DNA of 64,000 nt. Source: Fulvivirga sediminis (GTDB lineage Bacteria > Bacteroidota > Bacteroidia > Cytophagales > Cyclobacteriaceae). Shown here piece by piece: positions 9,007-17,749 of this stretch. Location: contig NZ_JAESIY010000006.1 of NCBI RefSeq assembly GCF_016757215.1, positions 203,300 to 267,299 of the forward strand, written 5' to 3'. The position numbers and the translations under genes are program-made. The notes under the pieces are model-generated. The model saw only the letters and a list, made by a program, of their open reading frames with translations. It did not search any database and was not told the DNA's origin. Numbering within the stretch: the stretch's first letter is position 1; every line of letters begins with the position of its first letter.

Positions 9007-9576
9007 ATGATTGATAAAAAAATTTCTAACGAAGAATTAATCTTACTACTCCAGCAAGGGGGTAATGGCCAATATTTCACACTTTTGGCCGAACGCCACG
9101 AAAAATATATTTTAAAAAAATGTGCGAGTTATGTAAAAGATGATGACGAGGCAGAAGACCTATGCCAGGAAATACTCATTAAATTATTTCTAAAAGTAAA
9201 TGACTTTAAAGGACAGGCTAAATTCTCTACCTGGTTGTTTTCTATTATTCATAACACCTGTATAGATCACTTAAGAAAAAGTAAAAAGAATGTTACTCAG
9301 GTAATTACAGAAAAAATGGTGGATGAAATTTCTGAAATGATTGAAGGAGTAGATGAAATGCCTGAAGAAATAACCATCAACATTCTCAACAAGCTTTTAG
9401 AAGAAATATCGCCCGAAGAAAAACTTCTTTTACTAATGAAGTACAAAGAGAAGCACCATATAAAAGATATACAGCTTACTCTGGGTCTCTCTGAAAGTGC
9501 AGTAAAAATGCGACTAAAAAGAGCTAAAGAAAAGCTGAATAAACTTTATATGAGCCACCGACAAAAATCTCACTGA
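9007..9576 (+). CDS. ECF-type RNA polymerase sigma factor
   Basis: The 189-residue protein has a sigma region 2 with DDEAEDLCQEILIKLF and FSTWLFSIIHNTCIDHLRK (about 45-95) and a region 4 helix-turn-helix (about 125-180, LLMKYKEKHHIKDIQLTLGLSESAVKMRLKRAKEKL). A long acidic linker (about 103-125) separates them. It is divergent from the amidoligase operon across 155 bases and converges with the DUF155 gene 2 bases away. No anti-sigma gene or SusCD pair is adjacent, so its signal and regulon are unknown. Control of the divergent operon is possible but unproven. Confidence 0.92.
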   Translation: MIDKKISNEELILLLQQGGNGQYFTLLAERHEKYILKKCASYVKDDDEAEDLCQEILIKLFLKVNDFKGQAKFSTWLFSIIHNTCIDHLRKSKKNVTQVITEKMVDEISEMIEGVDEMPEEITINILNKLLEEISPEEKLLLLMKYKEKHHIKDIQLTLGLSESAVKMRLKRAKEKLNKLYMSHRQKSH

Positions 9577-9578
9577 GC

Positions 9579-10367
9579 CTATAAGAGCTTAGTAACAAAT
9601 GTGTCAATTATTTCCACCAGAATAAGAATAATGATAATCCACTCCAACTTACTGCTTTCTTTATGATGAGAAAGCTCCATAAAGGCCTGAAGATTAGCCT
9701 CTACGATTTTAAATGTATTTTCTATTGACCGATAACGTGGACCGCTATCAAAATGTCTTGATAGCACACGGTTCACCTGCTCCAGGTATTCATTCTCCCA
9801 CGTTACTGGCGGAGCATCAAAAATATAGAGGTTTTCGGCGATTTTATTTTGCGTGTTCAATGCCCTTCCTATGAATTTTTGAATATTCTTCCGCCCTATT
9901 TCCAACTTCCCTTCCTCTTCCATCTGATTAGTAAAAACCTTTATTTTCACCAGTAATTCCTGAGAAACCTGATCATAATAATTGAGCGCAAGACTTTGAG
10001 CGAGGTTAAGCATAACTATTTTTATCACTCCTTCATTAATAATGGCTAATGACAAATGGTTGAACTTTATATTCATGTCATCTTCAGCATTTAGCAAAAG
10101 AGCAAAGTCATCTTTCAGCAAACCTTCCTTCTCTATTTCCGGAAATAACCTCTGCAGCTCCTGATTTATTTCCTCCTTTCGGAAATTATAAAAAACAACT
10201 ACGCCATAATTAAACACATAAGCATATTTCTCGGCATCGTACTGATAAAAAACCTCGCCTTTGCTGCCAGCAATCTCCATATCCAAAAGCTGCTTACGAC
10301 ACTCAGATATGTCAATATTATTCTTAAGGTGATAAGCCTTTAACTTGTATTCTATAAAATCCTGCAT
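9579..10367 (-). CDS. RMD1/DUF155 family membrane-anchored protein
   Basis: The start is placed at the ATG at 10367 (MQDFIEYKLKAYHL); a longer frame exists only from a GTG at 10415. The 262-residue product matches the RMD1/YagE/DUF155 family: an N-terminal beta-rich half (FNYGVVVFYNF), a helical half with NLYIFDAPPVTWENEYLEQVN, and a C-terminal transmembrane helix (LEWIIIILILVEIIDTF) that anchors it by its tail. Eukaryotic relatives (RMND1, Rmd1) act in mitochondrial translation or sporulation; the bacterial role is not established. It is convergent with the sigma factor gene. Confidence 0.8.
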   Translation of the reverse strand: MQDFIEYKLKAYHLKNNIDISECRKQLLDMEIAGSKGEVFYQYDAEKYAYVFNYGVVVFYNFRKEEINQELQRLFPEIEKEGLLKDDFALLLNAEDDMNIKFNHLSLAIINEGVIKIVMLNLAQSLALNYYDQVSQELLVKIKVFTNQMEEEGKLEIGRKNIQKFIGRALNTQNKIAENLYIFDAPPVTWENEYLEQVNRVLSRHFDSGPRYRSIENTFKIVEANLQAFMELSHHKESSKLEWIIIILILVEIIDTFVTKLL

Positions 10368-10485
10368 ATTCTTTTTAATATTCACTATTAGACGGCAATC
10401 ACTCTTAAACGTCACAATAAATAATTCTGAATTAAGATGGTGACTTCATTTACTAGTCTGCGTCATATTGAAAATTTTCATCTAT

Positions 10486-10608
10486 ATGAAAAAAACCAAG
10501 CAGATGTACTCGTCTATAAACCTCGCCTATGGCGAAGAGCAAATCATTGATCATGCAGTGATATGCGAAGAAAAAAAGCTACTCACAGGAAATCTTAAAC
10601 CTATTTAA
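10486..10608 (+). CDS. Possible small protein, 40 residues
   Basis: ATG at 10486 opens a 40-codon frame (MKKTKQMYSSINLAYG ... LTGNLKPI, stop TAA) ending 10 bases before the PepSY-like gene. It is hydrophilic with no signal peptide and no family I recognise. The placement suggests a leader or small partner translated from the same mRNA. The only support is a clean frame in an otherwise empty gap. Confidence 0.35.
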   Translation: MKKTKQMYSSINLAYGEEQIIDHAVICEEKKLLTGNLKPI

Positions 10609-10618
10609 AACGAAAATT

Positions 10619-11107
10619 ATGAAAAATCTATTAACCATTTTATTAGTTCTATGCTGCGCATGGGCTAATGCACAATCAGTGAAAGTTCCTGAAAAAGTTC
10701 AGAAAACATTCAAGTCTAAATTTAGTAAAGCAGAAGATGTAAACTGGGATAAGGATGATGCTCAGCACTATGTGGCTAATTTTTATATGGATGAAGCCGA
10801 GCAAAATGTAGCTTATGATCAGAACGGCACCTGGTTATACACCTCTCAGATGATAGATGAGACCGAGCTCCCTGAAAAAATTACTGACAAAATTTCTAGT
10901 GACTTTTTAGATTCCAGTATTATAGCTGCCGAACACCGTACTACCAGCAAAAATGAAAATTTATATCTGGTGACTATTCAGGCTGATGAAATCTATGAAG
11001 AAGAAATGGAAGACGACGAAGACAGCATGGAAACGGATGCTTCCGAAACTACTTTGCTCACTTTTGATGCTAATGGCAAGCTTCTTACTAAAAAATCATT
11101 AATGTAA
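10619..11107 (+). CDS. Secreted PepSY-like (DUF2874-type) protein
   Basis: The 162-residue protein has a signal peptide (MKNLLTILLVLCCAWANAQ, cut after about residue 19). The body, with VPEKVQKTFKSKFSKAEDVNWDKD, YVANFYMDEAEQNVAYDQNG and LLTFDANGKLL, resembles the PepSY-like domain of periplasmic Bacteroidota proteins. A very acidic loop (EEEMEDDEDSMETD, about 133-147) could bind cations. Function in the family is unproven; proposed roles are peptidase inhibition or envelope stress sensing. It may be cotranscribed with the 40-codon frame before it, and a strong terminator follows. Confidence 0.75.
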   Translation: MKNLLTILLVLCCAWANAQSVKVPEKVQKTFKSKFSKAEDVNWDKDDAQHYVANFYMDEAEQNVAYDQNGTWLYTSQMIDETELPEKITDKISSDFLDSSIIAAEHRTTSKNENLYLVTIQADEIYEEEMEDDEDSMETDASETTLLTFDANGKLLTKKSLM

Positions 11108-11159
11108 TTTTCAGTAAAAGTAAATTCAAAAAACTAGTTATAATTAGCTATTTAAATAA

Positions 11160-11210
11160 AAGGTTGTATCAATAAGTTCACTAATCAAGGGATACTTATG
11201 ATACAACCTT
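11160..11210. terminator. Bidirectional terminator
   Basis: A 16-bp stem with one bulged base (AAGGTTGTATCAATAAG pairing with CTTATGATACAACCTT) is flanked by A and T tracts, between the convergent PepSY-like and AhpD-like genes. Confidence 0.85.
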
Positions 11211-11220
11211 ATTTCTTTTA

Positions 11221-11781
11221 TTAATCATACCAATATCCTACCCCTCCATCAGGCTCCAACTCTACTCCTAGTCCTTTTACCATTTTTACCTGAAAATTAA
11301 TATAGCTAATGATAGTAGCGGCATCTAACACCTCCCTATCAGAGAGACCTAACTCCCTCATTCTCTGCACTATTTCCCTTACCTTTTCCCCGTCAAAGTT
11401 CTTAGTAAGTGCTTCTGCATAAGCACAAAGAGCACGGTTAGCTCTTCCTATTTCGGCAGTGCTATAATCCTCTATCAGTGATGTTACCCTGTGATCAGCC
11501 TTCCAATAAGAAGATAATGCCTCTTTGTGATGTTCCAGTGAATAATAGCAGTCAGTAAAAACTGAGACCATCACCGCCAGCATTTCTTTTTGATATCTTT
11601 TTAAAGGAGATGCCCCAAACATCACCTCAATATTAAAATCTACACTACGTTTCAGTGTCTGAGGATTAAGGCTTTGAGCCTCATATAAGCTTGCTACTTT
11701 TCCTCTATTCTTTTTCAGCGTACTATAAACCTCTTGGAGTGTTTCAGTAGCCTCTTCGGGAGATATTGTTTTAACATTCAT
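11221..11781 (-). CDS. AhpD-like peroxidase-related protein (carboxymuconolactone decarboxylase superfamily)
   Basis: The 186-residue all-helical protein carries the family core: MFGASPLKRYQKEMLAVMVSVFTDCYYSLEHHKEAL, then RALCAYAEALTK and LSDREVLDAATIISYINF. AhpD uses a CxxC pair with a downstream His to reduce peroxides. Here the second Cys is Ser (CYYSLEHH), a variant common in 'peroxidase-related' members, so a classical disulfide cycle is unlikely. The final GGVGYWYD is also typical of that subgroup. The gene stands alone, between a terminator and the P-II gene's upstream region. Confidence 0.85.
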   Translation of the reverse strand: MNVKTISPEEATETLQEVYSTLKKNRGKVASLYEAQSLNPQTLKRSVDFNIEVMFGASPLKRYQKEMLAVMVSVFTDCYYSLEHHKEALSSYWKADHRVTSLIEDYSTAEIGRANRALCAYAEALTKNFDGEKVREIVQRMRELGLSDREVLDAATIISYINFQVKMVKGLGVELEPDGGVGYWYD

Positions 11782-12100
11782 ACTTTTCTATTTTAAATTA
11801 TCATCGCATATCTATTAATAGCATATGCTGGCCTGAGGAGTTCTTTGCATGCAATTTGAAGAATCCTACCGCCTAGATAGTCTTACCTCACTACATACCC
11901 TTTCAGCCCTCATATAACATATAAACGTAAAGCCATTCTCCATGGGTAAAAAAAACAGGTTAACACTAGTTAATTTTTGTTAAAATCATGACTTATGGAA
12001 TAAATTATACCCTATCAATTAAAAATTATTCATTGAATAAGAAGATTTAGGTTAAAAAATAAACTAAATTTCGTAGACGTAACATTAACATTATGCCAAT
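11782..12100. other. Divergent intergenic region, AhpD-like / P-II
   Basis: This 319-base AT-rich spacer has no credible frame. TAAATTTC at 12065-12072 is one base off the TAnnTTTG element and may serve the P-II gene 29 bases on. No classical nitrogen-control site was recognised. Confidence 0.5.
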
Positions 12101-12439
12101 ATGAAAAAAGTTGAAGCAATCATCAGAACTTCAAAATTTGAAGAAGTTCACGCTGAGCTTGCGAAAATAGGCATAGGCTTTATGACCTATTCGGAAGTTA
12201 AAGGCATTGGTACCGAACATGCTGCCAAGCAGCAATATCGCGGCACCTCTTATGACATGGGCTTTATCCCCAGAACTCGTCTGGAAATAATTGTGACCGA
12301 CGAGACATTGGATGACCTGATTAACTGTATACTAAAAACAGCATATACAGGAAACGTAGGCGATGGGAAAATCATCGTTTCTGAAGTGCAAGAACTGTAC
12401 AGAATCAGAAGTAAAGAAAAAGGTAAGGAAGCTCTCTAA
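12101..12439 (+). CDS. glnK: P-II nitrogen regulatory protein
   Basis: The 112-residue, full-length P-II protein has MKKVEAIIRTSKFEEVHAEL, the T-loop YRGTSYDMGFIPR with Tyr at position 51 (the residue uridylylated in enterobacteria), and the signature TAYTGNVGDGKIIVSEV (B- and C-loop nucleotide-binding parts). P-II trimers sense ATP/ADP and 2-oxoglutarate and plug the ammonium channel. The gene is 62 bases before the amt gene, the classical glnK-amtB pair, so it almost certainly gates that transporter. Whether Y51 is modified in this organism is unknown. Confidence 0.95.
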   Translation: MKKVEAIIRTSKFEEVHAELAKIGIGFMTYSEVKGIGTEHAAKQQYRGTSYDMGFIPRTRLEIIVTDETLDDLINCILKTAYTGNVGDGKIIVSEVQELYRIRSKEKGKEAL

Positions 12440-12501
12440 CACCCCTATCCTACCTAAAACAATCTGACATAACTAATTTTTAACCCTAAAATCTAATGTA
12501 A

Positions 12502-14088
12502 ATGAAAAGCATCTCATTAGTCACTCATCTGAAAACAGACTCTTTCAGATGGTTCATCTCTGCCCGTTTAAAAAAGGCAACATCTTACTTTCTATATCTC
12601 ATCATTACACTTTCCCTACTGTTGGCCACGCAAAGCACTCAAGCTCAAGACAGCACTGCTAACGAAGGCTCAGATAGTAGCACAACATTAACTGAACCAA
12701 CTGTAGTAACACCAGAACCCGCCAACGAAGCTATTGAGGAACCAGCTCCTGCCACTGAAGAGGTAGCTTACCTTCCTCAAGAAGTGGCAGATATTATGTG
12801 GCTGTGCCTGGCCGCTTTTTTAGTTTTCTTTATGCAGGCAGGATTCGCCATGGTAGAATCTGGGCTTACCCGAGCCAAAAATTCAGTAAACATCATGATG
12901 AAAAATCTACTGGATTTCTCTTTCGGAGCTATCCTGTTTTGGGCGGTGGGCTATGCCATTATGTATTGCAGTGGAGACGCCAATTTCCTTGGCTTCGACA
13001 CCAGCTTTGCCTTTCTAAGCTCGGCCAACTCACCTACCGATAATGCTGGGTATAGCCTTAGCGCTGGCTGGCTGTTTCAGGTAGTATTTGCGGCTACTGC
13101 AGCCACTATTGTATCCGGAGCCATGGCTGAAAGAACTAAACTAATTTCATACATCATGTACTCATGCATTTTATCAGCGATAGTGTACCCCATTAGTGGG
13201 CATTGGATCTGGGGTGGAGGCTGGTTAGCAGACATGGGCATCCGTGATTTTGCCGGTTCTACCGTAGTACACTCCGTAGGCGGATGGGCAGCTCTGGCCG
13301 GAGCCATATTAGTAGGACCTCGCTTGGGTAAGTATTCTAAGAGCGGAAAAGTAAATGCCATTCCTGCTCATAACATGCCTTTGGCAGCATTAGGGGTTTT
13401 TATACTCTGGTTTGGCTGGTATGGTTTTAACCCTGGGTCAACCCTCTTAGCGATAGGAGGGATCTCCCATGTAGCGGTGACCACTACCTTAGCTGCTGCA
13501 GCTGGTGCTATAGGAGCTTTAATAGTTTCTTGGATAAAATTTAAAAAGCCAGACCTTTCTATGACTTTAAATGGCACACTGGCAGGCCTAGTTGGCATTA
13601 CTGCTCCCTGTGCCTCAGTTAGTGCCAGCAGTGCTGTGATCATTGGCTTCATAGCAGGCATCATAGTTTTCTTTTCTTGCTTATTTTTTGAAAGAACTTT
13701 AAAAATAGACGACCCTGTAGGTGCTATCAGTGTACATGGCATTTGCGGCGCTTGGGGCACATTAGCGGTTGGCCTTTTTGGAGAAAGAGCCATCGACATT
13801 CAGTATTGGGATGAGAGCTCAACCATTCAAGATGGACTCTTTATGGGTGGTGGCTTCGGACAAACATGGATACAGCTGATAGGTATCGTATCTGTTTTAG
13901 TATACACCTTTATAGCCATGTTTATTGTTTTCTTCATCATTAAAAAAACCATTGGCCTTAGGGCCAGCGATGCTGAACAAATGGAAGGCATGGACTTAAG
14001 TGAACATGGCAACATTGCTTATGGAGGCTTCCTTTTCGAATCTACTGGACCAGGTGCCATTATTTCTGACAGCGAAATAGAAAAATAA
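12502..14088 (+). CDS. amtB: Ammonium transporter (Amt family)
   Basis: The 528-residue protein has a cleavable-looking signal peptide (about 1-49, ending STQAQ), a 40-residue Thr/Pro/Glu-rich segment (about 50-90), then an 11-helix Amt core: FMQAGFAMVESGLTRAKN, NLLDFSFGAILFWAVGYA, TIVSGAMAERTKLISY, HWIWGGGWLADMG, DFAGSTVVHSVGGWAALAGA, ILWFGWYGFNPGS, and SVHGICGAWGTLAVGLFG (the second pore His). It conducts ammonium across the inner membrane as a trimer. The extension before the first helix makes it about 80-100 residues longer than E. coli AmtB and should lie in the periplasm. It is paired with the P-II gene upstream. Confidence 0.95.
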   Translation: MKSISLVTHLKTDSFRWFISARLKKATSYFLYLIITLSLLLATQSTQAQDSTANEGSDSSTTLTEPTVVTPEPANEAIEEPAPATEEVAYLPQEVADIMWLCLAAFLVFFMQAGFAMVESGLTRAKNSVNIMMKNLLDFSFGAILFWAVGYAIMYCSGDANFLGFDTSFAFLSSANSPTDNAGYSLSAGWLFQVVFAATAATIVSGAMAERTKLISYIMYSCILSAIVYPISGHWIWGGGWLADMGIRDFAGSTVVHSVGGWAALAGAILVGPRLGKYSKSGKVNAIPAHNMPLAALGVFILWFGWYGFNPGSTLLAIGGISHVAVTTTLAAAAGAIGALIVSWIKFKKPDLSMTLNGTLAGLVGITAPCASVSASSAVIIGFIAGIIVFFSCLFFERTLKIDDPVGAISVHGICGAWGTLAVGLFGERAIDIQYWDESSTIQDGLFMGGGFGQTWIQLIGIVSVLVYTFIAMFIVFFIIKKTIGLRASDAEQMEGMDLSEHGNIAYGGFLFESTGPGAIISDSEIEK

Positions 14089-14112
14089 TTATTACCCCAT
14101 AGTAGTAATGCG

Positions 14113-14143
14113 AGAGGCTGTCACTTTTGGGGTGACAGCCTCT
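14113..14143. terminator. Terminator after amt
   Basis: A 12-bp perfect stem (AGAGGCTGTCAC / GTGACAGCCTCT, loop TTTTGGG) lies between convergent amt and phosphatase genes. The T tract on either side is short. Confidence 0.75.
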
Positions 14144-14165
14144 TATTAATGAAACAAGGCACAAA

Positions 14166-15983
14166 TTATTCTACATTTAACAAAGAGAGTATTTTAGAAT
14201 AAATGTCAGTATTATCATAAATACCTTGGAACAGCTCTGCCCCTGGACCGTAGGCAAACACTGGCACCATTACTCCGGTATGATCATTAGTAGTAAAAGT
14301 AGACCTTACAGAATGCTCTGAAAAATCTCCTCCCACGATAGTAAGGCCGCCTGTTTCATGATCTGCTGTTACGATAAGAAGCGTTTCTTGATTTTGGTCA
14401 ACATATTTCATTGCCTCTCCTATAGTTTTATCAAAATCCAAAACTTCTTTTACCAAAAAGCCTAAATCATTTCCATGACCACCCCAATCTATTTGAGCCG
14501 ACTCTTCCATAATAAAAAATGGCTTCTTTTGCTTTTCAAAAATCTTTATAGATCCCATGAGAGCTTGAGTGAGAAAATCTCCGCGACCATCCCTTACAGA
14601 AGCCGTCACTTGCTCATCAAGCAATACTGTTTTAGGCTGCTGCTTATCAATATCGTCAAAAGAAGGTGAAACAAAATACCCTTTCTCCTTTAGCTCCTCT
14701 TTGAGATTTCTTTGATCTTTTCTTTCTGTAAAAGCTTTATATCCTCCACCGATAAGTATATCATTATCACTCTTTAAAAAATCAGCTGCAATTTCTTCAC
14801 TCATATCCCTTTCCGGAACATGAGCATAGAACGATGCCGGAGTAGCATCTGTAACACTGCCATCAGAGATGATAGCCGTACTAAAATTATTCTGCTTCAA
14901 TATTTCAGTTATAAGCGGTAGCGGATTACCCGCAGGATCCATGCCTATGTATCTGTTTTTAGTTTTCTTACCTCCTGCCATAGCTGAGCCTCCCGCTGCT
15001 GAATCAGTGATATAACTATCGCTAGCATCCGTTTTAGAATAGCCGAGATGCTTAATATTAAATACGTTCAACGCTCCTCCGTTGGCGGTATACCCAGCAT
15101 ACCAATGAGCCAATCCCGCTCCATCTCCGATCAAAAGAATTACGTTTTTTGGTTTCTTCTTTTTAAAAACATGCTTAGGACTATACACTTGGTGTAGGTC
15201 ATCATTTATATAAAAGTTCTTTTCAGCTCCATTAATAAAAGTGGCCAACTCTTCTACATGATCAGAATTTAAAATATCTACTCCCGCCTCTCGAAGTTCT
15301 ATCCAAGCGTTTGTAAAATCAGGAGCTGCCCAAAACCTTATTTTTTTACCCATATTATGAGCTTTATCTACCGCAGCCTTTACTTTTTCAGCATCCTGCG
15401 TAGTAAGCACCCCTTTACCATTCCACTTAGTAAATTTGGTAAAGTCGGCACTAATCATTTCTATACGCTGTAACTGAGCTGGGCTATAATCAACGGTTAA
15501 ACGGCCATCAAAATGAATATATTCAGGCACTTCATTCCAATGATCAGGGGCTGGCACATTGCCACTTACTGCTATTTTAAAAGTAGGACTTTCTAACAAG
15601 GTAGGAAATTTTTCTAATTCCTTAACTATCGCCTTTATGGTAGCCATCCCTTCAGTCTTGAGATCAATCATCAAGGTTAGTTTTTGCTGAGATTCTCCAT
15701 AAGCCAGCCTATGGTTTTTAGCCACCATTTCGTGCAAAGGCTCCAGATAAAGCACTGCCAAGGTACGCCCTTCGTTAACTTCTTCTTTGGTATGTGCCAC
15801 CATCAGCTCACCATCAATCAAAAAAACATCTGCTTCTATGTAACCTACCCTTTGCTGATAAGCCGCATATAATGGAATAGACTGTTGATAATCATTATGA
15901 GCAAAAATGATAGATGTAGCATATTTCTGACCTAAGACTACAGATGAGATGCTCATCAGCAATAATATTAAAGTACTTTTCAT
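14166..15983 (-). CDS. Secreted fusion: PLC/GDPD-like phosphodiesterase + alkaline phosphatase
   Basis: The 605-residue protein has a signal peptide (about 1-18, ending VVLGQ). Residues about 20-255 look like a PI-PLC/glycerophosphodiester phosphodiesterase TIM barrel (FAHNDYQQSIPLY, GYIEADVFLIDGELMVAH, LTLMIDLKTEG, KIRFWAAPDF, VDILNSDHVEEL). Residues about 275-605 are alkaline phosphatase: NVILLIGDGAG, TDSAAGGSAMAGGKKT with the nucleophile Ser, DWGGHGNDLG, VTADHETGGLTI and NDHTGVMVPVFAYG, so all zinc and magnesium ligands seem present. One polypeptide could thus cut a phosphodiester and then strip the phosphomonoester. It lies 80 bases after susD on the same strand, implying that it works on what the SusCD pair imports. 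The order of catalysis is inference. Confidence 0.88.
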   Translation of the reverse strand: MKSTLILLLMSISSVVLGQKYATSIIFAHNDYQQSIPLYAAYQQRVGYIEADVFLIDGELMVAHTKEEVNEGRTLAVLYLEPLHEMVAKNHRLAYGESQQKLTLMIDLKTEGMATIKAIVKELEKFPTLLESPTFKIAVSGNVPAPDHWNEVPEYIHFDGRLTVDYSPAQLQRIEMISADFTKFTKWNGKGVLTTQDAEKVKAAVDKAHNMGKKIRFWAAPDFTNAWIELREAGVDILNSDHVEELATFINGAEKNFYINDDLHQVYSPKHVFKKKKPKNVILLIGDGAGLAHWYAGYTANGGALNVFNIKHLGYSKTDASDSYITDSAAGGSAMAGGKKTKNRYIGMDPAGNPLPLITEILKQNNFSTAIISDGSVTDATPASFYAHVPERDMSEEIAADFLKSDNDILIGGGYKAFTERKDQRNLKEELKEKGYFVSPSFDDIDKQQPKTVLLDEQVTASVRDGRGDFLTQALMGSIKIFEKQKKPFFIMEESAQIDWGGHGNDLGFLVKEVLDFDKTIGEAMKYVDQNQETLLIVTADHETGGLTIVGGDFSEHSVRSTFTTNDHTGVMVPVFAYGPGAELFQGIYDNTDIYSKILSLLNVE

Positions 15984-16010
15984 ATAAAATTAAAATGATA
16001 ATAAACAAAA

Positions 16011-16042
16011 AAGGATACCCGAACACAAATTCGGATATCCTT
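16011..16042 (-). terminator. Terminator after susD, before the phosphatase gene
   Basis: On the minus strand AAGGATATCCGAA pairs with TTCGGGTATCCTT (one G-U pair), followed by TTTTTG. It lies inside the gap between susD and the phosphatase gene, so it may set a lower level of the latter by partial readthrough. Confidence 0.7.
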
Positions 16043-16062
16043 AAAAAAAGAGTTAATGAAAA

Positions 16063-17730
16063 TTAATAACCCTCGTTTTGAACCAAATATCCTGGTCTAT
16101 CAGACGCGGCATCTATCGCAGACTGAGGAATTGGAAAAAGCCTCTTTTTTACATCAGAATTTGTCTTTTCCGTCCAGCGATCCTCATACTTTCCAAAGCG
16201 TATCATGTCAGTTCTTCTTTGATGCTCCCAGTAAAGCTCGAAACCTCTTTCTCTATACAATATCTCAAGATCCATTGTATTTAAATCTGGAGCCGTAAAT
16301 CTAGCTGTTCTTGCTCTTCTAATAGTATTTACATCCTCAAGAGCTGCAGCTGTATTATTGCTTCCTCTCAAATATGCCTCGGCTCTCATTAGATAAATAT
16401 CTGCTAAACGCAATACTACCAGGTCGGCTTCTCCTTTATTCCTACCTGTATCAGACTGCTTACTGAATTCATATTTTTCAACTCTATACCCGGTAGCATA
16501 ATCACTTCCTTCTAAAGAAAAGTCGATTTTTTCTGTAAAAACAACCGGTTCATCTGGTTTAGAACGAGTTACATTATATAGTTTACCTACTACGTAAGCA
16601 TCACCATCACATCTTTGGAACGGCTCTCCTTTAGCATCATGTTGTAAGCCATACTGCTGTCCTCTCAAAATTCCTCGATCAATCTCAAAATCGGCAGCGC
16701 TAATACAAGTAATTGTCGTATCTAAATTCTGCTTATGAAACCTTGGATCTATACCTTGAGGATCCCCTCCGTAGGCATCTACCCATGTTCTATAATAATC
16801 AGAAGTAATTGCCGCTCCATCAGTACCGTTCGCCCTTGGGTACGCAGCCAAAGGGAACTGATTACCTGATAAAGAGAAGTAAGCCATACGATTGTGCCCA
16901 TTAAGATCAGCTCTCTGATCAATAGCAAAGATCAACTCTGGATTAGTATGATTCTCATCATCAAATATTTCAAAAAACTCAGGAGATAGTTGATATCTAC
17001 CTGATTCAATAAGTTTAGTGGTATAATCAATCACTTTATCCATATCCTCTTTTCTGAAAGATGGATTTGCATATACATCTCTATATACAGCCGCATTTAA
17101 ATACAATCTAGCCAATAAGCCATAAGCTGCATCCTGAGAAATACGACCAGGACCTACATCATTACTCAGATCATCTACAATATCTAATAGCTCACTTTCC
17201 ACATAGTTGAAAGCTTCTTCTCCTCTCATCACTACTGACGTGGAATCCACGCCATTTTTTCTAAATGCTATTCCGTACAAATCAAGACTTTTCATATTAT
17301 AAAAAGCTGTTAAACCACGAGCTTCGGCTAGAAAGCTCGACAAAGCAGGATCATTGGCATTTTTTAACCTAACTACTGCAGACGTAGAATAAGTAAGACC
17401 TGTGGTGATAGAATTCCAGGCATCATTTACCGCACCGTTAGTAGAAGTAAAGGTATGCTGATGAAGATTGATAAACTTACCATTATCCCCCCAATCAGTA
17501 CCTCCACGGTATGGTAAAATAGCTTCATCTGTAGTCACTTCTTGCAAAGTAAAGTAATTTGTATGCCTGTAAAATTCTGGCAAAGGAGCATAAGCTGGTG
17601 CCAAAAGTGATTCAGCCCCTCCATCTCCAGTAACATCTGTGGACTCATCCAGTATATCTTCTTCTAAATCTGTACAGCTATACAGAGAAGCAATACTTAT
17701 TATTCCGATTAATAAAAATATTTTTTTCAT
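16063..17730 (-). CDS. SusD/RagB family outer-membrane lipoprotein
   Basis: The 555-residue lipoprotein has a lipobox ending SLYSC (Cys19) and the SusD layout: a TPR-like N-terminal half with FLAEARGLTAFYNMKSLDLYGIAF, AYGLLARLYLNAAVYRD and FDDENHTNPELIFAIDQ, and a C-terminal half with LRLADIYLMRAEAYLRG, NTIRRARTA, ILYRERGFELYWEHQRRTDMIRFGK and LFPIPQSAID. SusD proteins cap the SusC barrel and pick the ligand at the cell surface. The ligand cannot be read off. It is 19 bases after susC and precedes the phosphodiesterase-phosphatase gene rather than glycoside hydrolases, pointing to a phosphorylated or phospholipid-derived ligand (inference). Confidence 0.95.
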   Translation of the reverse strand: MKKIFLLIGIISIASLYSCTDLEEDILDESTDVTGDGGAESLLAPAYAPLPEFYRHTNYFTLQEVTTDEAILPYRGGTDWGDNGKFINLHQHTFTSTNGAVNDAWNSITTGLTYSTSAVVRLKNANDPALSSFLAEARGLTAFYNMKSLDLYGIAFRKNGVDSTSVVMRGEEAFNYVESELLDIVDDLSNDVGPGRISQDAAYGLLARLYLNAAVYRDVYANPSFRKEDMDKVIDYTTKLIESGRYQLSPEFFEIFDDENHTNPELIFAIDQRADLNGHNRMAYFSLSGNQFPLAAYPRANGTDGAAITSDYYRTWVDAYGGDPQGIDPRFHKQNLDTTITCISAADFEIDRGILRGQQYGLQHDAKGEPFQRCDGDAYVVGKLYNVTRSKPDEPVVFTEKIDFSLEGSDYATGYRVEKYEFSKQSDTGRNKGEADLVVLRLADIYLMRAEAYLRGSNNTAAALEDVNTIRRARTARFTAPDLNTMDLEILYRERGFELYWEHQRRTDMIRFGKYEDRWTEKTNSDVKKRLFPIPQSAIDAASDRPGYLVQNEGY

Positions 17731-17749
17731 TATTCCTTTCTACTATAAA

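Noticed and set aside
11221..11781. Missing second Cys in the AhpD-like protein as evidence of a dead enzyme
   Set aside because: The CxYS..HH variant recurs in the peroxidase-related subgroup, so it is not specific damage here.
13077..13799. Minus-strand frames inside the ammonium transporter gene
   Set aside because: They are shadows of the highly conserved amt coding frame; no family resemblance or start context.
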